Below are positions 1-7,400 of a stretch of 45,619 bases of DNA, one piece after another; within the stretch, counting starts at the first letter, position 1; the number at the start of each line of letters is the position of its first letter. Both the position numbers and the translations under genes were made by a program. The notes beneath the pieces were generated by a model. That model was not told the DNA's origin and made no database searches. It was given only the letters and a program-made list of their open reading frames with translations. This stretch comes from an uncultured Oscillospiraceae bacterium (lineage in GTDB: Bacteria; Bacillota; Clostridia; Oscillospirales; Oscillospiraceae), in the NCBI GenBank assembly GCA_910585265.1, contig CAJUCA010000024.1:1-45619 (forward strand), written 5' to 3'.

Positions 1-985
1 ACAGGGAGGCGTCGTTGAGCTGGAGCTTCTCCAGGGCGTCCCGCAGGTCGGGGTACTTGGAGCCGTCCTCGGTATACACGCCGCAGTACACCATGGCCTG
101 GGCGGGGCGGTAGCCCGGGAGGGGTTCGGCGGTGGGGCGGGCCGCCTCGGTGATGGTGTCGCCCACCCGGGTGTCCTTCACATTTTTGATGGAGGCGGTG
201 AACCAGCCCACCTCCCCGGCGGACAGGGTGGGCGCGCTGTCCATGCCCAGGGGCCGCAGGTAGCCGCAGTCCAGCACCGTGTACTGGGCCCCGGAGGCCA
301 TGAGCTTCACCTGCATTCCCGGCTTCAGCGTGCCCTCCATGATGCGGAAGTAGACGATCACCCCCAGGTAGGGGTCGTACTGGCTGTCGAAGATCAGGGC
401 CTTCAGCGGCGCGTCCGGGCTGCCCTCCGGGGCGGGGACGTTGCGGACGATGTCCTCCAGCACCGCCGGGATGTTGATGCCCTGCTTGGCGGAGATCTCC
501 GGGGCGTCCAGGGCGGGCAGGCCGATGATGTCCTCGATCTCGTGCTTCACCCGCTCCGGGTCGGCGGCGGGCAGGTCGATCTTGTTCAGCACCGGGCGGA
601 TCTCCAGGTCGTGATCCAGGGCCAGATAGGTGTTGGCCAGGGTCTGGGCCTCCACCCCCTGGGCGGCGTCCACCACCAGCACCGCCCCCTCGCAGGCCGC
701 CAGGGAACGGCTCACCTCGTAGTTGAAGTCCACGTGGCCCGGGGTGTCGATGAGGTTGAGGCAGTAGGTCTCCCCGTTGGCGGCCTTGTAGTCCATCCGG
801 ACGGCCCGGGCCTTGATGGTGATGCCCCGCTCCCGCTCCAGGTCCATATTGTCCAGCAGCTGGGAGGCCATCTGCCGCTGCTCCACCGCGCCGCAGATCT
901 CAATCATCCGGTCGGACAGGGTGGACTTGCCATGATCAATATGGGCGATAATGGAAAAGTTTCTGATTTTAGATTGTTCTGTCAT
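1..985 (-). CDS. lepA: Elongation factor 4 (LepA), 5' part; runs off left edge
   Basis: LepA/EF4 is a ribosome-bound translational GTPase that acts on stalled or mis-translocated ribosomes. The visible 328 codons start MTEQSKIRNFSIIAHIDHGK, so the P-loop (AHIDHGKST) lies at about residues 14-22. It is followed by the switch-2 DTPGHVDF and the G4 motif NKID, then the start of domain II. The stop is outside the window; the family is about 600 residues. The start at 985 is set by a good ribosome site (GGAGGGTT on the minus strand) about 6 nt upstream. The 43 coding bases at the 5' end, plus the leader, are present a second time 176 bp upstream (see the pseudogene entry). Identification is secure. 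Confidence 0.96.
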   Translation of the reverse strand, partial: MTEQSKIRNFSIIAHIDHGKSTLSDRMIEICGAVEQRQMASQLLDNMDLERERGITIKARAVRMDYKAANGETYCLNLIDTPGHVDFNYEVSRSLAACEGAVLVVDAAQGVEAQTLANTYLALDHDLEIRPVLNKIDLPAADPERVKHEIEDIIGLPALDAPEISAKQGINIPAVLEDIVRNVPAPEGSPDAPLKALIFDSQYDPYLGVIVYFRIMEGTLKPGMQVKLMASGAQYTVLDCGYLRPLGMDSAPTLSAGEVGWFTASIKNVKDTRVGDTITEAARPTAEPLPGYRPAQAMVYCGVYTEDGSKYPDLRDALEKLQLNDASL

Positions 986-1161
986 AGCGAAACCCTCCGT
1001 ACCAAATGGGGCCCCCGCCGGAGCCCAGCGAAGCGGGTCCGGTGGGGAGAGGAGGCACAGCGAAACGGTTGAGCTTTCCCCGCAGGGGGAAGCGAAGGAG
1101 TGTAGCTTGTGCCGACGAGGGCGATGATGGAAAAGTTTCTGATCTTGGATTGTTCTGTCAT
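982..1161 (-). pseudogene. Duplicated lepA 5' end forming a 59-codon upstream ORF
   Basis: A tandem duplication has placed a second lepA start (ATG at 1161, same GGAGGGTT ribosome site) upstream of the real one. The first 14 codons match lepA (MTEQSKIRNFSIIA), then the frame enters repeat sequence and closes at a TGA (984-982). That stop overlaps the genuine lepA ATG as ATGA. The arrangement is what translational coupling would look like, since ribosomes ending here could re-initiate on lepA. The peptide is probably a by-product, with no recognisable fold. The ORF and the overlap are directly seen; a regulatory role is inference. Confidence 0.6.
1008..1117 (+). repeat. Dispersed GC-rich element (family A), copy 1
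   Basis: The element starts GGGGCCCCCG, continues through GGTGGGGAGAGGAGGCACAG and ends TTGTGCCGACGA. The same order of blocks is found at 42308-42417 and, inverted, at 28383-28490. Partial copies lie at 1184-1236, 3249-3312 (inverted) and 25730-25819. It has no coding capacity. Confidence 0.7.
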
Positions 1162-1247
1162 AGCGAAACCCTCCGTATCAAATGGGGTCCCCGGCGGAGC
1201 CCGGCGAAGGGGCTTCCCTGGGGAGAGGAGGCACAGGGCGCACCCCG

Positions 1248-1952
1248 CTATTTCACGTTCTCTATATGATCGGACATCTCGCCGTTGAGCCGTTCCCCGC
1301 AGGTGTGGACGATCTGGAGCAGGGACTGGTAGGTGCCCGGATAGGCCGCCTTCATGGACGCGTGGTCCAGGGGCGGGAACTGGGCTCCCTTGCCGGGGTG
1401 GTTCAGGGCCTGGGCATACTGGGCCTCGCTCATGATCATGTCCGCCCGGGGCAGGCCCGCCACAAACCAGTCGCCGGGGACGGAGAAGATGTCCTCGTCC
1501 TGGTTGGGGCTGGCCCGGTGCAGGTGCCGGAACAGGATGTAAACGGTGGTGGACAGGTAGTTGGCCGCCGCCCGGATGGCGTTTTTGTTCCCCAGCTGGC
1601 TGAGCAGGTCGAACAGCAGGCCCACGGAATTGACCACCAATTTCTTGGACAGGGTGGCCAGCACCGAGCCCCGCAGCACGTTGTCCCGCTCGTCGGACAC
1701 GTCGTAGAGGGTGTCCGCGTCCAGGATGGTGGTGCCGTCCCGGCTGAGGGTGCGGCCCAGCAGGAAGTCGGCGGACACGCTGTAGAAGTCGCAGGCCTTG
1801 CCCACGAACACCAGGCCGGGCTCCCGGGCCCCGTTCTCATAGTGGGACAGGAGGGCCTGGGAGATGCCCAGGGCCTTGGCGGCCTGCCGCTGGGAGATGC
1901 CTTTCTCCTGCCGCAGCAGGGACAGGGTGCGCGCGAAATCCGGGTTTGTCAT
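1248..1952 (-). CDS. XRE-family transcriptional regulator
   Basis: A 234-residue cytoplasmic DNA-binding protein. Residues about 5-65 are a lambda-repressor-type helix-turn-helix (MTNPDFARTLSLLRQEKGISQ, then QAAKALGISQALLSHYENG), followed by YSVSADFLLGR, the usual end of this HTH type. The remaining about 165 residues have no motif I recognise and may be an effector or oligomerisation domain. The start at 1952 is chosen over a longer frame (to 2039) because a GAGGGGG ribosome site sits about 9 nt before this ATG. It is divergent from pta with 308 bp between starts, so it may act on itself or on pta; no operator is proven. Confidence 0.85.
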   Translation of the reverse strand: MTNPDFARTLSLLRQEKGISQRQAAKALGISQALLSHYENGAREPGLVFVGKACDFYSVSADFLLGRTLSRDGTTILDADTLYDVSDERDNVLRGSVLATLSKKLVVNSVGLLFDLLSQLGNKNAIRAAANYLSTTVYILFRHLHRASPNQDEDIFSVPGDWFVAGLPRADMIMSEAQYAQALNHPGKGAQFPPLDHASMKAAYPGTYQSLLQIVHTCGERLNGEMSDHIENVK

Positions 1953-2175
1953 GTCTTTATTTCCCCCTCTTGCAAGTCTCATCGAGGAAGGCAGGGCAGG
2001 TCCGGTCAGGTGGGCACGGCTCATGCAATTCCTCATCATAGGGTCCGTCCGGCGGCGGCCGGCGGCGTCTTGCTTATTAGTACGGCACCCTATAGTATAA
2101 CCGATCCGCCGGTGGTTTGTAAAGACTGTCTTGCCATCTTGCCCCGCGATATTCGGTGAAATTCTTCATCTCCCC

Positions 2176-2204
2176 TTGCAAAACCGGGGGAAGGGTGGTA
2201 CAGT
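2176..2204 (+). promoter_or_regulatory. Putative sigma-A promoter of pta
   Basis: TTGCAA (2176-2181), 17 bp spacer, TACAGT (2199-2204). It lies 57 bp upstream of the pta start. Confidence 0.5.
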
Positions 2205-2260
2205 ATTTCCATAGCGGTTTTTTTGCCGTAATCGTAAATCCTGACTGGGAGGTAACCAAT

Positions 2261-3238
2261 ATGTTCCGAAAGCTGATTCAAAAGCTGAAGCACAACCCCA
2301 AAACCATTGTGTTCACCGAGGGCAGCGACCCCCGCATTCTGGAGGCGTCCGCCCGCCTGCTGTCCGGCACCTTCCTCACCCCCATCCTGGTGGGCAACCG
2401 GGAGGAGGTCCTGGCCGCCGCCGAGCGGGAGTGCCTCAACGTGCAGAACGTCCAGGTGCTGGATCCCGCCTCCTACGAGGGCATGGACGAGATGGTGGAG
2501 AAGATGGTGGAGCTTCGGAGGGGCAAGATGACTCCGGAGGAGTGCCGGGAGGCCCTGCAAAAGTCCAACTACTTCGGCACCATGCTGGTGGCCATGGGCC
2601 AGGCGGACTGCCTGCTGGGCGGCGCGACCTACTCCACCGCCGACACCGTGCGCCCCGCCCTCCAGCTGGTGAAAACCAAGCCGGGGAACAAGATCGTGTC
2701 CTCCTGCTTCATTCTGGTGCGGCCCCTGGCCACCGGCGGCAACCAGGTGCTGGCCATGGGCGACTGCGCCATCAACATCGACCCCAGCGAGGAGGATCTG
2801 GTGGAGATCACCCAGGAGGTGGCCAAGTGCGCCCGTATGTTCGGCGTGGACCCCAAGGTGGCCATGCTGTCCTACTCCACCCACGGCTCCGGCAAGGGCC
2901 CCGCGGTGGATAAGATGCGCAACGTCACCCGGCGGCTCCAGGACATGATGCTGGACTTCCCCGTGGACGGCGAGATGCAGTTCGACGCGGCGGTGAACCC
3001 CTCCGTGGGCCAGCTGAAGTTCCCCGGCTCCCCGGTGGCGGGCTACGCCAACACCTTCATCTTCCCGGAGATCACCGCCGGCAACATCGGCTACAAGATC
3101 GCCCAGCGCATGGGTAACTTCGACGCCTACGGCCCCATCCTGCTGGGCCTGAACGCCCCCATCAACGATCTGTCCCGGGGCTGCAACGCGTTGGAGGTCT
3201 ACTCCATGGCGATTATCACCGCCGCCCTGGCGGAGTAA
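2261..3238 (+). CDS. pta: Phosphate acetyltransferase
   Basis: Pta interconverts acetyl-CoA and acetyl phosphate (EC 2.3.1.8). With acetate kinase it makes ATP in fermenting cells. The 325-residue protein matches the short single-domain Pta of Firmicutes. Recognisable stretches are IVFTEGSDPRILEA near the N-terminus, GGATYSTADTVRPALQL, SYSTHGSGKGP, and AYGPILLGLNAPINDLSRGC near the C-terminus. The ATG at 2261 follows GGGAGG by 7 nt; the longer frame from 2156 has no ribosome site and is not conserved sequence. No ackA is adjacent in the window. It ends at a strong terminator (3321-3353). Related phosphate butyryltransferases share the fold, but the length and motifs favour Pta. Confidence 0.93.
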   Translation: MFRKLIQKLKHNPKTIVFTEGSDPRILEASARLLSGTFLTPILVGNREEVLAAAERECLNVQNVQVLDPASYEGMDEMVEKMVELRRGKMTPEECREALQKSNYFGTMLVAMGQADCLLGGATYSTADTVRPALQLVKTKPGNKIVSSCFILVRPLATGGNQVLAMGDCAINIDPSEEDLVEITQEVAKCARMFGVDPKVAMLSYSTHGSGKGPAVDKMRNVTRRLQDMMLDFPVDGEMQFDAAVNPSVGQLKFPGSPVAGYANTFIFPEITAGNIGYKIAQRMGNFDAYGPILLGLNAPINDLSRGCNALEVYSMAIITAALAE

Positions 3239-3248
3239 CGGAGCTTGC

Positions 3249-3312
3249 CCCTCACCTCCCCACGAAACCCGCCCGCTTTGCGGGCTGGGCTTTCGCGGGG
3301 GCCCCATTTCTC
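3249..3312 (-). repeat. Dispersed GC-rich element (family A), partial inverted copy
   Basis: Read on the minus strand it is AAATGGGGCCCCCGC, then GGTTTCGTGGGGAGGTGAGG, then GGCAAG. These are the first blocks of the element described at 1008-1117. It abuts the pta stop codon. Confidence 0.55.
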
Positions 3313-3320
3313 CGCACACC

Positions 3321-3353
3321 GCGCCCCCCCCGCCAGCGGCGGGGGCGTTTTTT
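3321..3353 (+). terminator. Rho-independent terminator of pta
   Basis: A GC-rich stem (CGCCCCC / GGGGGCG, loop around AGC) is followed by six T. Confidence 0.8.
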
Positions 3354-3357
3354 ACGA

Positions 3358-3395
3358 CGAAAAAACCGCCTGCCGGAGGGCAGACGGTTTTTGGT
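3358..3395 (-). terminator. Rho-independent terminator of rpsT
   Basis: On the minus strand CCGTCTGCC, a short CTCC loop and GGCAGGCGG are followed by TTTTTT, directly after the rpsT stop. The reverse orientation also ends in T, so it can act in both directions. Confidence 0.85.
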
Positions 3396-3413
3396 TGTGC
3401 CTCAAAGCGCGGC

Positions 3414-3677
3414 TCAGGCCAGCTTGTTCAGCTTCAGGGTCATCGCGCTCTTTTTGTTCGCGGCGTTGTTGCTGTGCAGCAGGCCCTTCGCGGCGGCCTG
3501 ATCCACGGCCTTGACGGCCACCTTATACGCGGCATCGGCCTCGCTGCGGTTGCCGCCGGCCACCGCGGCCTCAAACTTCTTCAGCTGGGTCTTGAGGGCG
3601 GACTTCTGCGCCTTGTTCTGGGCGGCCTTGGTGGCGTTCACCAGGACGCGCTTCTTGGCAGACTTGATATTGGGCAA
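3414..3677 (-). CDS. rpsT: 30S ribosomal protein S20
   Basis: A primary binding protein of the 30S body, in contact with 16S rRNA. The 87 residues (MPNIKSAKKRVLVNATKA..., Lys/Arg/Ala-rich, ending ...SAMTLKLNKLA) have the standard S20 length and N-terminus. The start is a TTG at 3677, preceded by GGAGGAGGTG about 5 nt away. An ATG further upstream (3704) would place the ribosome site inside the gene, so it is rejected. It is divergent from gpr, a common Firmicute arrangement. It has its own promoter and terminator and is monocistronic. Confidence 0.95.
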   Translation of the reverse strand: MPNIKSAKKRVLVNATKAAQNKAQKSALKTQLKKFEAAVAGGNRSEADAAYKVAVKAVDQAAAKGLLHSNNAANKKSAMTLKLNKLA

Positions 3678-3737
3678 ACCAAACACCTCCTCCGATTTTT
3701 GCATTATGATTACGGCGGATTGCCGCCGCAGATATGT

Positions 3738-3766
3738 ATTTTAACATTAAGAGAAAAAAATTGCAA
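3738..3766 (-). promoter_or_regulatory. Sigma-A promoter of rpsT
   Basis: Minus-strand TTGCAA (3766-3761), 17 bp spacer, TAAAAT (3743-3738), 61 bp before the start codon. Confidence 0.7.
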
Positions 3767-3785
3767 CACCTTTTTTCACTTTTTC

Positions 3786-3814
3786 GCATAGAAACTTTCG
3801 GACTGCGGAAAATA
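3786..3814 (+). promoter_or_regulatory. Tentative forespore (sigma-F/G-like) promoter of gpr
   Basis: GCATA (3786-3790) is followed after 17 bp by GAAAATA (3808-3814), 52 bp before gpr. The -35 fits forespore sigma factors, but the -10 deviates from CATnnTA at two positions. Confidence 0.3.
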
Positions 3815-3866
3815 GCCCCATACGGCCCGGACAACCACAAGATATTGGGCAGAAGGGGGAGCATTT

Positions 3867-4763
3867 ATGGCACAGCGGCGCACCGATCTGGCGGTGGAGG
3901 CCCATCAGCTCTGGCGGGAGGGGGCGGGGGAGGGCCCGTCCCTGCCCGGCGTCCGGGCGGAGGAGCGGGAGCGGGACGGCTTTCCCGTCACCGCCGTCAC
4001 CATCGGCAGCCCCGAGGGGGCCCAGGCCCTGGGCAAGCCGGAGGGGGTGTACGTCACCATCGAGCTGGACGGCCTGCTCCGCCGGGAGGAGGGGGCCTTC
4101 CGGCGGGCGGTGGAGGCGGTGGCGGCGGAGCTGCGGCCCCTGCTGCCGGAGGACGGCCCCGCCCTGGTGATGGGCCTGGGCAGCCGGACGGTGACGCCGG
4201 ACCTCATCGGCCCCTCGGCGGTGGATCACCTGCTGGTCACCCGCCACCTGGTGGAGGGCATCCCGGAGCATTTCGGCTCCCTGCGCCCGGTGGCGGCGTC
4301 GGCCCCCGGTGTGCTGGCCTCCACGGGGATGGAGAGCAGCCTCATCGCCCAGGCCCTGGCGGGGGAGCTGCGCCCCGCCTGCGTGGTGGCGGTGGACGCG
4401 CTGGCCTCCCGGTCCCTGGACCGGCTGTGCCGGACGGTGCAGCTGTCGGACACGGGGGTGATCCCCGGCTCCGGGGTGGGCAACCACCGCCGCCCCCTGA
4501 ACCGGGAGACGCTGGGCGTCCCGGTGGTGACGGTGGGGGTGCCCACGGTGGTGGACGGGGCCACCCTGGCCCTGGATCTGCTGGAGCGGGCGGGGCACCG
4601 GGGGACGGACCGGGGGGATCTCCCCGGCGGGGAGGAATTTTTCGTCACCCCCCGGGAGGTGGACCAGCGGGTGGCCGACCTGGGAAAGACGCTGGGGTAC
4701 GGGGTGAGCCTGGCCCTGAACCCGTCCCTCAGCCTGGACGATCTGGTGATGCTGCTGGAGTAG
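3867..4763 (+). CDS. gpr: Germination protease GPR (A25 family)
   Basis: GPR starts degradation of small acid-soluble spore proteins during spore germination. The 298-residue product begins MAQRRTDLAVEAH, matching the RTDLA(L/V)E segment near the autoprocessing site of the zymogen. It contains PALVMGLGSRTVTPDLIGP and GVIPGSGVGNHR, both typical of the family. The fold is that of an atypical aspartic/HycI-like protease. An AGAAGGGGGAG ribosome site precedes the ATG. A substrate-type SASP gene lies in the same window (25165-25368). It is convergent with the next gene, only 8 bp apart. Confidence 0.93.
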   Translation: MAQRRTDLAVEAHQLWREGAGEGPSLPGVRAEERERDGFPVTAVTIGSPEGAQALGKPEGVYVTIELDGLLRREEGAFRRAVEAVAAELRPLLPEDGPALVMGLGSRTVTPDLIGPSAVDHLLVTRHLVEGIPEHFGSLRPVAASAPGVLASTGMESSLIAQALAGELRPACVVAVDALASRSLDRLCRTVQLSDTGVIPGSGVGNHRRPLNRETLGVPVVTVGVPTVVDGATLALDLLERAGHRGTDRGDLPGGEEFFVTPREVDQRVADLGKTLGYGVSLALNPSLSLDDLVMLLE

Positions 4764-4771
4764 GGCCGACC

Positions 4772-5356
4772 CTACACCCTTTCGCAGAACAGCCCGTGGC
4801 GGTTGCAGTACCAGTAGATCCGCCCGCCGCCCCGGGGCTCGAACCGGGCCTCGGACAGCCCCTCGGGGTAGAGCTTCACCAGATCAAACCGCCCGGTGGT
4901 GACGCAGGCCAGAAAGGAGATATAGTGGTTCTTGCGCATCTCGTGGGGGATGGAGAACACATACTCCCCGTCGAAGCTCTCCCGGACCAGCCGATGGGCC
5001 TCGTCCGGCTCCTCCGCGTCCAGGGGCGGCAGGGCCACCCCGCAGCAGGACACCACCGCCGCCCCGGAGGCGTGGATCACGTTGCCGCACACCGGGCACA
5101 CGTAGAAGGGCGCGCGCAGCAGGTTGGCGGCCCGGTTGGCGTTCACCACCTGCTCCCCGCTCAAAAGCTCGGGCACGGAGATGCCCAGGGCCTTGGCCAG
5201 CGGCTCCAGCAGGGTCAGGTCGGGCAGGCCCCGGCCCGTCTCCCACCTGCTCACCGCCTTGTCGGTGACGCCCAGCAGCTCCGCCAGCCGGGCCTGGGTG
5301 AGGCGGCGGCCCTCCCGGAGACGCTTGATGGTCCCGCCTGTGACATAACTGTTCAT
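4772..5356 (-). CDS. XRE-family regulator with C-terminal zinc-ribbon/desulfoferrodoxin-like domain
   Basis: A 194-residue protein. Residues about 8-62 are a helix-turn-helix (IKRLREGRRLTQARLAELLG, then VTDKAVSRWETGRGLPDLT). The C-terminal part has two metal-type pairs (CPVCGN and SCCG) about 20 residues apart, then HEMRKNHYISFL and IYWYCNRHGLF. This resembles desulfoferrodoxin-type domains found fused to HTHs in clostridia. A redox- or metal-responsive regulator is plausible but unproven. ATG 5356 is used; an in-frame TTG at 5368 is the alternative start. The target gene is not evident from the neighbourhood. Confidence 0.8.
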   Translation of the reverse strand: MNSYVTGGTIKRLREGRRLTQARLAELLGVTDKAVSRWETGRGLPDLTLLEPLAKALGISVPELLSGEQVVNANRAANLLRAPFYVCPVCGNVIHASGAAVVSCCGVALPPLDAEEPDEAHRLVRESFDGEYVFSIPHEMRKNHYISFLACVTTGRFDLVKLYPEGLSEARFEPRGGGRIYWYCNRHGLFCERV

Positions 5357-5446
5357 ACATTCCCACAACCTTTCCCCCGCAGCTTAACACAGGGCCGGGG
5401 CGTCTGTCCACCTACGCTGCGTAGAGAGGGGGCCGCGCCGGGATAT

Positions 5447-5525
5447 AAAACGCCGCCGGCAGGGGAAAAAACCTGGAAAGACACAGCGTGTTTCCGGGAT
5501 GTTCCGCCCTGCCGGCGGCGTTTTT
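5447..5525. terminator. Long inverted repeat, bidirectional terminator
   Basis: An 18-bp arm AAAACGCCGCCGGCAGGG (5447-5464) pairs with CCCTGCCGGCGGCG plus T-run (5507-5525). The about 42-nt loop contains its own small stem (GGAAA...CAC / GTG...TTTCC). It lies downstream of the YerC-like gene (minus strand) and can terminate in either direction. Confidence 0.75.
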
Positions 5526-5547
5526 ACGGGGCCGTCCGCACCGCGGC

Positions 5548-5847
5548 TTACTGCCCCTGCTTGTCCTTCCTGCGCTGGATCATCCGGCGGAAGGCCCCGG
5601 TGCCGAAGGAGAAGATCCGGTTCACCCGGCTGATGGTGGCCGAGCTGGCCCCGGTGCGCTCCAGGATCTCGGTGTAGACCAGGCCCTGGTCCAGCAGGAC
5701 CGCCACGTCGAACCGCTGCTCCATGGCCCGCAGCTCCCCCACGGTGCACAGGTCGTCGAAAAAGGCCCGGCACTCCTCCAGATCCTTCAGCTCCAGTATG
5801 CTCTCGTACAGCGCGATGCTGGGCTCCTTGTTCCCTGCCTTGGGCAT
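5548..5847 (-). CDS. YerC/YecD-family TrpR-like DNA-binding protein
   Basis: A 99-residue TrpR-superfamily protein. The segment ELRAMEQRFDVAVLLDQGLV, then YTEILERTGASSATISRVNR, is the helix-turn-helix typical of the YerC/YecD family. Natural ligand and targets are generally unknown. The start at 5847 is chosen because GGGGAGG precedes it by about 9 nt; a more upstream ATG (5856) directly abuts that ribosome site. It has its own promoter and ends in the long inverted-repeat terminator. Confidence 0.85.
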   Translation of the reverse strand: MPKAGNKEPSIALYESILELKDLEECRAFFDDLCTVGELRAMEQRFDVAVLLDQGLVYTEILERTGASSATISRVNRIFSFGTGAFRRMIQRRKDKQGQ

Positions 5848-5884
5848 GATGCTCATCCTCCCCGGTGGTGTTTGTCTGCCCTGT

Positions 5885-5913
5885 ATTTTAGCAGATAAAA
5901 GCGGTAAAGGCAA
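5885..5913 (-). promoter_or_regulatory. Sigma-A promoter of the YerC-like gene
   Basis: Minus-strand TTGCCT (5913-5908), 17 bp spacer, TAAAAT (5890-5885), with TGC just before the -10. Confidence 0.6.
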
Positions 5914-6002
5914 CTGTTTTTTGCCCATGATTTCCCCTTCCCTTTTTCCCGCCGCTGTGGTAGAATACAGCCATGATTCCGATTCACGAAGGGAGTGGGC
6001 CT

Positions 6003-7172
6003 ATGAGCCGTCTCGCGTCTGTCATACGCCCTGCCATTGAGCCGGGCCGCCGCGTCATCGCCATCAGCGACATCCATGGAAACCTGTCCTGCCTGAAGGG
6101 CCTGTTGAAGCAGGTCCGCCTCACGCCGGACGACGTGCTCATCCTGGTGGGCGACCTGCTGGAAAAGGGCCGGGACAGCCTGGCTGTCCTGCGCTTTGTG
6201 CTGGAGCTGCAAAAAACCCACACCGTTTACCCCCTGTGCGGCAACTGCGATTACATCGACCGGGTGTTCCTGGAGGGGGGCAGTCCCGATCCCGCCTTCT
6301 CCGTCCAGATGAATGAGCGTCTGGGGGTGGCCGGCCACTATTCCAATGCGGATCAGGAGCTGTGGCCCGTGCTGGAATACTGGGGCAACCGCTCCACCCT
6401 GATCCAGATGGGGCTGGAGATCGGCCACCCCATGCCCCGGCGGGCCTCCGACCTGCCCGCCCTCCGGGCCGCCCTGCTGGACTACTTCCCCCGGGAGACC
6501 AAGTTCCTGCTGAAGCTGCCCCACATCCTGGAGTCAGCGAACTTCATCTTTGTCCACGGCGGCATCCCCAGGGAGGACAACCTGGACGGGCTGGAGGCCT
6601 ACGGCTGCATGAAGAACGACGATTTCCTGGGCCAGGGGCTCTCCTTCCGGAAGTGGGTGGCGGTGGGCCACTGGCCGGTGACCCTGTACGACCCCAGCAT
6701 CCAGTGCTCCAACCCCCGTGTGGAGCGGGACCGCCGCATCATCTCCCTGGACGGGGGCTGCGTGCTCAAGGTGGACGGGCAGCTCAACGCCCTGATCATA
6801 CCCGATATCACCGGGGACGAGTTCAGCTTCGCCGCCTATGACGGCCTGCCCCGGGTGACGGCCCTGGACGGGCAGGAGGCGTCCTACAACCCCATCAACA
6901 TCCGCTGGTCGGACAGCGTGGTGGAGCCGCTGGCGGAAAACGGGGACTGCCTGCTGGTGCGGCACCCCTCCTCCGGGCGGACGCTGTGGGTGCCCCGGGA
7001 CTTCGTGCGGCGGTGGCGGGACGGCAGGCTCCACACCGAGGACGCCACCGACTACTGCCTGCCCGTGGCCCCCGGCGACGAGCTGGCCCTGGTGCGGGAG
7101 ACCCAGCGGGGCCTGCTGGTGAAGAAGGACGGGGTGACGGGCTGGTATCACGGCAGGGTTGAGCGGAAATAG
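6003..7172 (+). CDS. Calcineurin-like metallophosphoesterase with C-terminal SH3-like extension
   Basis: A 389-residue cytoplasmic phosphoesterase of the PPP/serine-threonine phosphatase type. The dimetal motifs appear in order: ISDIHGN (about residue 20), GDLLEKGRDS, GNCD (GNHE position), FVHGGIP and GHWP (GHTP position). The last about 60 residues (DCLLVRHPSSGRTLWVPRDF, then VRRW... and GLLVKKDGVTGWYHGRVE) look like a small beta/SH3-type domain. The substrate is unknown. GAAGGGAG precedes ATG 6003; an in-frame ATG at 5973 lacks a ribosome site. It is monocistronic and ends at a strong hairpin. Confidence 0.85.
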   Translation: MSRLASVIRPAIEPGRRVIAISDIHGNLSCLKGLLKQVRLTPDDVLILVGDLLEKGRDSLAVLRFVLELQKTHTVYPLCGNCDYIDRVFLEGGSPDPAFSVQMNERLGVAGHYSNADQELWPVLEYWGNRSTLIQMGLEIGHPMPRRASDLPALRAALLDYFPRETKFLLKLPHILESANFIFVHGGIPREDNLDGLEAYGCMKNDDFLGQGLSFRKWVAVGHWPVTLYDPSIQCSNPRVERDRRIISLDGGCVLKVDGQLNALIIPDITGDEFSFAAYDGLPRVTALDGQEASYNPINIRWSDSVVEPLAENGDCLLVRHPSSGRTLWVPRDFVRRWRDGRLHTEDATDYCLPVAPGDELALVRETQRGLLVKKDGVTGWYHGRVERK

Positions 7173-7182
7173 CGGAGATGAG

Positions 7183-7222
7183 ATAAGCCCGCGCGGTTTT
7201 TCCGCGCGGGCTTATGAGTTTT
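7183..7222 (+). terminator. Terminator of the metallophosphoesterase gene
   Basis: A 14-bp stem (ATAAGCCCGCGCGG / CCGCGCGGGCTTAT) with a TTTTT loop is followed by GAGTTTT. Confidence 0.75.
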
Positions 7223-7304
7223 CCGCCCCGGCACCAAAACGCCCGCCCCCCAATAGCCCCCGGTGACAAACCGGAAACAGCCCCGGCCCGATTCCGACAG
7301 AGTG

Positions 7305-7321
7305 GTTACAATTGGTTTACA
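7305..7321 (-). promoter_or_regulatory. WalR (YycF)-like operator
   Basis: Read on the minus strand it is TGTAAA-CCAAT-TGTAAC, an exact match to the published WalR box TGTWAH-N5-TGTWAH. It ends 15 bp before the -35 of the polysaccharide deacetylase promoter. WalR controls cell-wall hydrolases and deacetylases in Bacillus, so the context fits. Confidence 0.45.
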
Positions 7322-7336
7322 ATGTAGTTTTTCCCC

Positions 7337-7365
7337 TTGACCTGCGACAAAATTCGACCTATACT
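7337..7365 (+). promoter_or_regulatory. Sigma-A promoter of the polysaccharide deacetylase
   Basis: TTGACC (7337-7342), 17 bp spacer, TATACT (7360-7365). Confidence 0.75.
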
Positions 7366-7400
7366 GGAACCCGATACTAACAGATCGGGAGACACCTGAC

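Larger units (their letters stand above)
943..1236. repeat. Tandem duplication of lepA start region plus repeat element (offset 176 bp)
   Basis: Bases 943-1060 and 1119-1236 align without gaps at an offset of 176. The first about 65 bases (lepA codons and leader) are nearly identical; the distal part, which belongs to the dispersed GC-rich repeat, differs more. Unit 1 is 943-1118. Unit 2 is truncated at about 1236. Confidence 0.85.
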
